A stretch of DNA of 64,000 nt from positions 62,001 through 126,000 of the forward strand of contig SCRM01000020.1 of assembly GCA_004298045.1 (NCBI GenBank), in the 5' to 3' direction. This DNA comes from Rhodanobacter sp. (GTDB lineage Bacteria; Pseudomonadota; Gammaproteobacteria; Xanthomonadales; Rhodanobacteraceae). The position numbers and the translations under genes were made by a program. A model generated the notes under the pieces. It was not told the origin of the DNA. It did no database searches and saw only the letters and a program-made list of their open reading frames with translations. Shown here in pieces: positions 61,558 through 64,000 of the stretch; position 1 is the stretch's first letter, and each line of letters opens with the position of its first letter.

Positions 61558-63222
61558 TCAGGCCGTGATATCCACGTCCTTGGTTTCGGGCAGGAAGAAC
61601 AGACCGATGACGAAGCAACCGGCGGCCACGATCACCGGGTACCACAGGCCCGAATAGATGTTGCCGGTGAGCGCCACGATGCCGAACGATACCGAGGGCA
61701 GGAAGCCACCGAACCAGCCGTTGCCGATGTGGTACGGCAGGCTCATCGAGGTGTAGCGGATACGGGTGGGGAACATCTCCACCAGCCACGCCGCGATCGG
61801 GCCGTACACCATGGTCACGTAGATCACCAGGATGCTGAGCAGCAGGATCAGCATCGGGTAGTTCGACTGCGCCGGGTCGGCCTTGGCCGGGTAGCCGGCC
61901 TTGTCCAGCTCCGCGCCCACCTGTGCGCCAAACGCCTTGGTCTTGGCGGTGAATTCCGCCTTGGCCAGACCGGTGCCCTCAAAGGCCTCGTTCATTTGCC
62001 CGCCGACGCTGATCTTGGCCAGCGTGCCGGCCGGTGCGGCGACGTTTTCATACGGCACGCCGCGCTTGGCAAGAAAGCCCTTGGCCACGTCGCACGAGCT
62101 GGTGAACTGCGCGGTGCCGGTCGGGTTGATCTGCAGGTGGCAGTTGGCCGGGTCCGCGATGACTTTCACCGGGGCGGAAATGCTCGCCGCCTCGATCGCC
62201 GGGTTGCCGTAGTGGGTGATGCCCTTGAAGATCGGGAAATACGTCAGCGCCGCGATCAGGCAACCGGCCAGCACGATCGGCTTGCGCCCGATCTTGTCCG
62301 AGAGCCAGCCAAAGAACACGAAGAACGGCGTGCCGATCAGGAGTGCCGCGGCAATCAGGAGCTGCGTGGTGGTGGAGTCGATGCGCAGCGTGCTGCCGAG
62401 GAAGTACATCGAGTAGAACTGCCCCGCATACCACACCACGGCCTCGCCGGCGGTGGCGCCGAGCAGGGCGAAGATCACGATCTTCAAATTGCCCCAGCGC
62501 GCGAACGACTCGGTCAGCGGCGCCTTCGAGCCCTTGCCCTCGGCCTTCATCTGCTTGAACACCGGGGATTCGGCGAGCTGCATGCGGATGTACACCGAGA
62601 TCACCAGCAGCAGCGAGGACACCAGGAACGGAATGCGCCAGCCCCAGTCGCTGAACGCGTCGCCCACCAGCGCCTTGGAGCCGAGGATGACGAACAGCGA
62701 CAGGAACAGGCCGAACGTGGCCGTGATCTGGATGAAGCTGGTGAACAGCCCGCGCTTGCCGTTTGGTGCGTGCTCGGCCACATAGGTGGCAGCGCCGCCG
62801 TACTCGCCGCCCAGCGCCAGCCCCTGCAGCATGCGCAGCGCGATCAGGATCACCGGTGCGGCGACGCCGATCGAGTTGTAGCTGGGCAACAGGCCCACGA
62901 AGAACGTGGACAAGCCCATGATGACGATGGTGATGAGGAACGTGTACTTGCGCCCCACCAAGTCGCCGACCCGGCCGAACACCAGTGCGCCGAACGGGCG
63001 CACCGCAAAACCGGCGGCAAACGCCAAGAGCGCGAATACCAGTTGGCTTGCCTCGTTCAAGCCGGAGAAAAACTGGTGACCAATGATGACGGCCAGAGAG
63101 CCGTACAGGTAAAAGTCGTACCACTCGAAGACCGTGCCCAAGCTGGACGCGATGATGACGCGCGTATGGCTGGAGCTCATGGAACCGGCGCTGTTGCCGG
63201 CCGTGCTGGCGATATTGGCCAT
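61558..63222 (-). CDS. MHS-type major facilitator (metabolite:H+ symporter) with large internal insertion
   Basis: A 554-aa MFS transporter of the metabolite:H+ symporter group. Visible are SSLGTVFEWYDFYLYGSLA near residue 27, the loop 2-3 signature FGRVGDLVGRKYTF near 83, LGGEYGGAATYVAEHAPNGKRG near 135, and the second-half WLSDKIGRKPIV near 310. Twelve membrane segments are expected. Compared with ProP/ShiA/KgtP-like members (about 430-450 aa) there is an extra 110-residue, largely hydrophilic segment at about 345-450 containing NCHLQINPTG and two cysteines, between helices 8 and 9, presumably periplasmic. The substrate is not predictable. A GGGGGAGAGGG run precedes the start. Confidence 0.9.
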   Translation of the reverse strand: MANIASTAGNSAGSMSSSHTRVIIASSLGTVFEWYDFYLYGSLAVIIGHQFFSGLNEASQLVFALLAFAAGFAVRPFGALVFGRVGDLVGRKYTFLITIVIMGLSTFFVGLLPSYNSIGVAAPVILIALRMLQGLALGGEYGGAATYVAEHAPNGKRGLFTSFIQITATFGLFLSLFVILGSKALVGDAFSDWGWRIPFLVSSLLLVISVYIRMQLAESPVFKQMKAEGKGSKAPLTESFARWGNLKIVIFALLGATAGEAVVWYAGQFYSMYFLGSTLRIDSTTTQLLIAAALLIGTPFFVFFGWLSDKIGRKPIVLAGCLIAALTYFPIFKGITHYGNPAIEAASISAPVKVIADPANCHLQINPTGTAQFTSSCDVAKGFLAKRGVPYENVAAPAGTLAKISVGGQMNEAFEGTGLAKAEFTAKTKAFGAQVGAELDKAGYPAKADPAQSNYPMLILLLSILVIYVTMVYGPIAAWLVEMFPTRIRYTSMSLPYHIGNGWFGGFLPSVSFGIVALTGNIYSGLWYPVIVAAGCFVIGLFFLPETKDVDITA

Positions 63223-63469
63223 GGGTACTTGCCCTCTCCCCCGGGTGATGGTGGCGACCTCCCCATGAAGTCGTCATCCGGCTTGGCGACCCACCGCACG
63301 GCGGGTCGGTAGCGCCGCGTCAGCCGGTGCGGCCCCTTGCGCCGCACCAGTCGTCGTGGTGTGAAACCTCTGTTGCGTTGCCCCGAAGGCCGGTTTGCGA
63401 CCGGCGGCGCACCTACTCACGCAGCTGCGCGTGGGCGGCGGCAGCAACCTGCCGCCGCCCGTGTACTGC
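63223..63469. other. Intergenic region between transporter and porin genes
   Basis: 247 bp between two same-strand genes: it contains the region upstream of the MHS transporter and the 3' flank of the porin. GCAACCTGCCGCC and neighbouring G/C-rich inverted pieces around 63430-63460 could form a porin terminator, but no clear stem is convincing. No gene seen. Confidence 0.3.
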
Positions 63470-64000
63470 TCAGAACTTGTATATGCCGCTCAAGCTGATC
63501 TGGTTGCCGCTGGTGCTTTGCGACCCCAGGCTGTTGCCGGTATCGAGCTTGTCGTGCATCCATTCCAGCCCCAGCGCATACGCGCCGGCGGCGTATTGCA
63601 CGCTGAGCGCCGCCTGCTGGCTCTTGAGCCGGGCCTTCGGACTGTTGGCCAGCCAGCGGTAGACGTCGTTCTTGTCCGGTGCGCCGATGCCGTAGAACGC
63701 ATATGCGCTCCAGTGCGGGGTGAAGTGGTAGCCCGCCTGCAGGTAACCGCCGCTTTCCGAAATGTCGCCAAACTGCACCAGGCCGCCGAAGATTTCGCCC
63801 AGCCCGTTGCCGGTGTAGGCCAGCGCGTTGAACACCCACGGACCCGGCTTCCAGCTGCCGCCGATCTCGTAGCCGGTGCTGGTGATGGTGTCCTTGATCG
63901 GCGGGTTGGGTTCCGCGTTGCCCACACCCTTCAGGTTGACCTCGCTGTAGTGCGCGGCGACGTAAGCCACCCAGTCCTTGTCGGCCACGCGCAGGCGGGC
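63470..64000 (-). CDS. Outer-membrane porin, C-terminal part (cut by window end)
   Basis: The frame is open to the right edge and gives at least 176 codons of a beta-barrel protein: alternating hydrophobic/polar strands (GYEIGGSWKPGPWVFNALAY, YLQAGYHFTPHWSAYAFYGI), repeated glycine and aromatic positions, and a C-terminal ISLSGIYKF whose last phenylalanine is the BAM recognition signal. It resembles a xanthomonad-type porin/OprB-OprO-like barrel, but the specific family is not determinable from the tail. The position just upstream of the MHS transporter on the same strand suggests a shared uptake role. Confidence 0.75.
   Translation of the reverse strand, partial: ARLRVADKDWVAYVAAHYSEVNLKGVGNAEPNPPIKDTITSTGYEIGGSWKPGPWVFNALAYTGNGLGEIFGGLVQFGDISESGGYLQAGYHFTPHWSAYAFYGIGAPDKNDVYRWLANSPKARLKSQQAALSVQYAAGAYALGLEWMHDKLDTGNSLGSQSTSGNQISLSGIYKF

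Overview
The window is high-GC, densely packed chromosomal DNA. The gene orders lysM-dprA / def-fmt-rsmB and glnA-ntrB-ntrC, a MexEF-type efflux operon, a phhA/Lrp pair and several xanthomonad-like palindromic repeats all suggest a gammaproteobacterium of the Xanthomonadales/Lysobacterales. Rhodanobacteraceae-like is my guess; no taxonomic marker was searched.

Layout. 1-5.0 kb: central sugar metabolism (zwf end, tal, pgi, pgm). 5.1-8.9 kb: purD, a GlsB/YeaQ-type membrane protein, an ANL-superfamily ligase and tsaC. 9.0-17.7 kb: an information-processing block with topA, dprA and lysM on the minus strand facing def, fmt and rsmB on the plus strand. An 882-bp gene-free tract of inverted repeats separates fmt from rsmB. 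17.67-21.07 kb: an AT-richer genomic island inserted exactly in the last codons of rsmB, leaving a 25-bp direct repeat (24/25 identical) at its two ends. It holds a tightly overlapping three-gene minus-strand cassette (a TIGR04255-family protein plus two small unknown proteins) and a decayed IS481-type transposase. 21.1-31.4 kb: a cell-surface glycan cluster with two ArnT/GT39-type membrane transferases, two paralogous GT4-type transferases around an O-antigen ligase-like protein, a GT2 transferase, a Tat-exported phospholipase C/phosphatase and a CDP-glycerol glycerophosphotransferase-like protein. 31.5-35.6 kb: nitrogen control (ntrC, ntrB, glnA) with a recognisable sigma-54 promoter and two upstream NtrC sites. 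35.7-43.1 kb: a LysR regulator divergent from a three-gene RND efflux operon. 43.4-44.7 kb: a four-gene set of small envelope/stress membrane proteins. 44.8-50.4 kb: PEBP, PQQ-type sugar dehydrogenase, a 43-aa protein plus DUF3820, YheT-like hydrolase, PlsC, Lrp and phhA. 50.5-52.4 kb: a Xre-RES toxin-antitoxin pair with an overlapping SGNH hydrolase. 52.5-64 kb: DUF885 peptidase-like protein, WYL regulator, a 65-aa protein, a DJ-1-like protein, fbp, patatin, an S9 peptidase, a radical SAM protein, an MHS-type transporter and the end of a porin.

The most promising undescribed element is the three-gene cassette in the rsmB island: coupled genes, its own promoter, foreign composition and sporadic family membership, as expected for a defence or toxin-antitoxin-like module. 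That role is inference only. Secondary points are repeat DNA fused into the N-terminus of the efflux outer-membrane lipoprotein, repeat DNA extending the PQQ dehydrogenase, and a strong palindrome in front of the DJ-1/WYL operon. No tRNA, rRNA or CRISPR array was seen.
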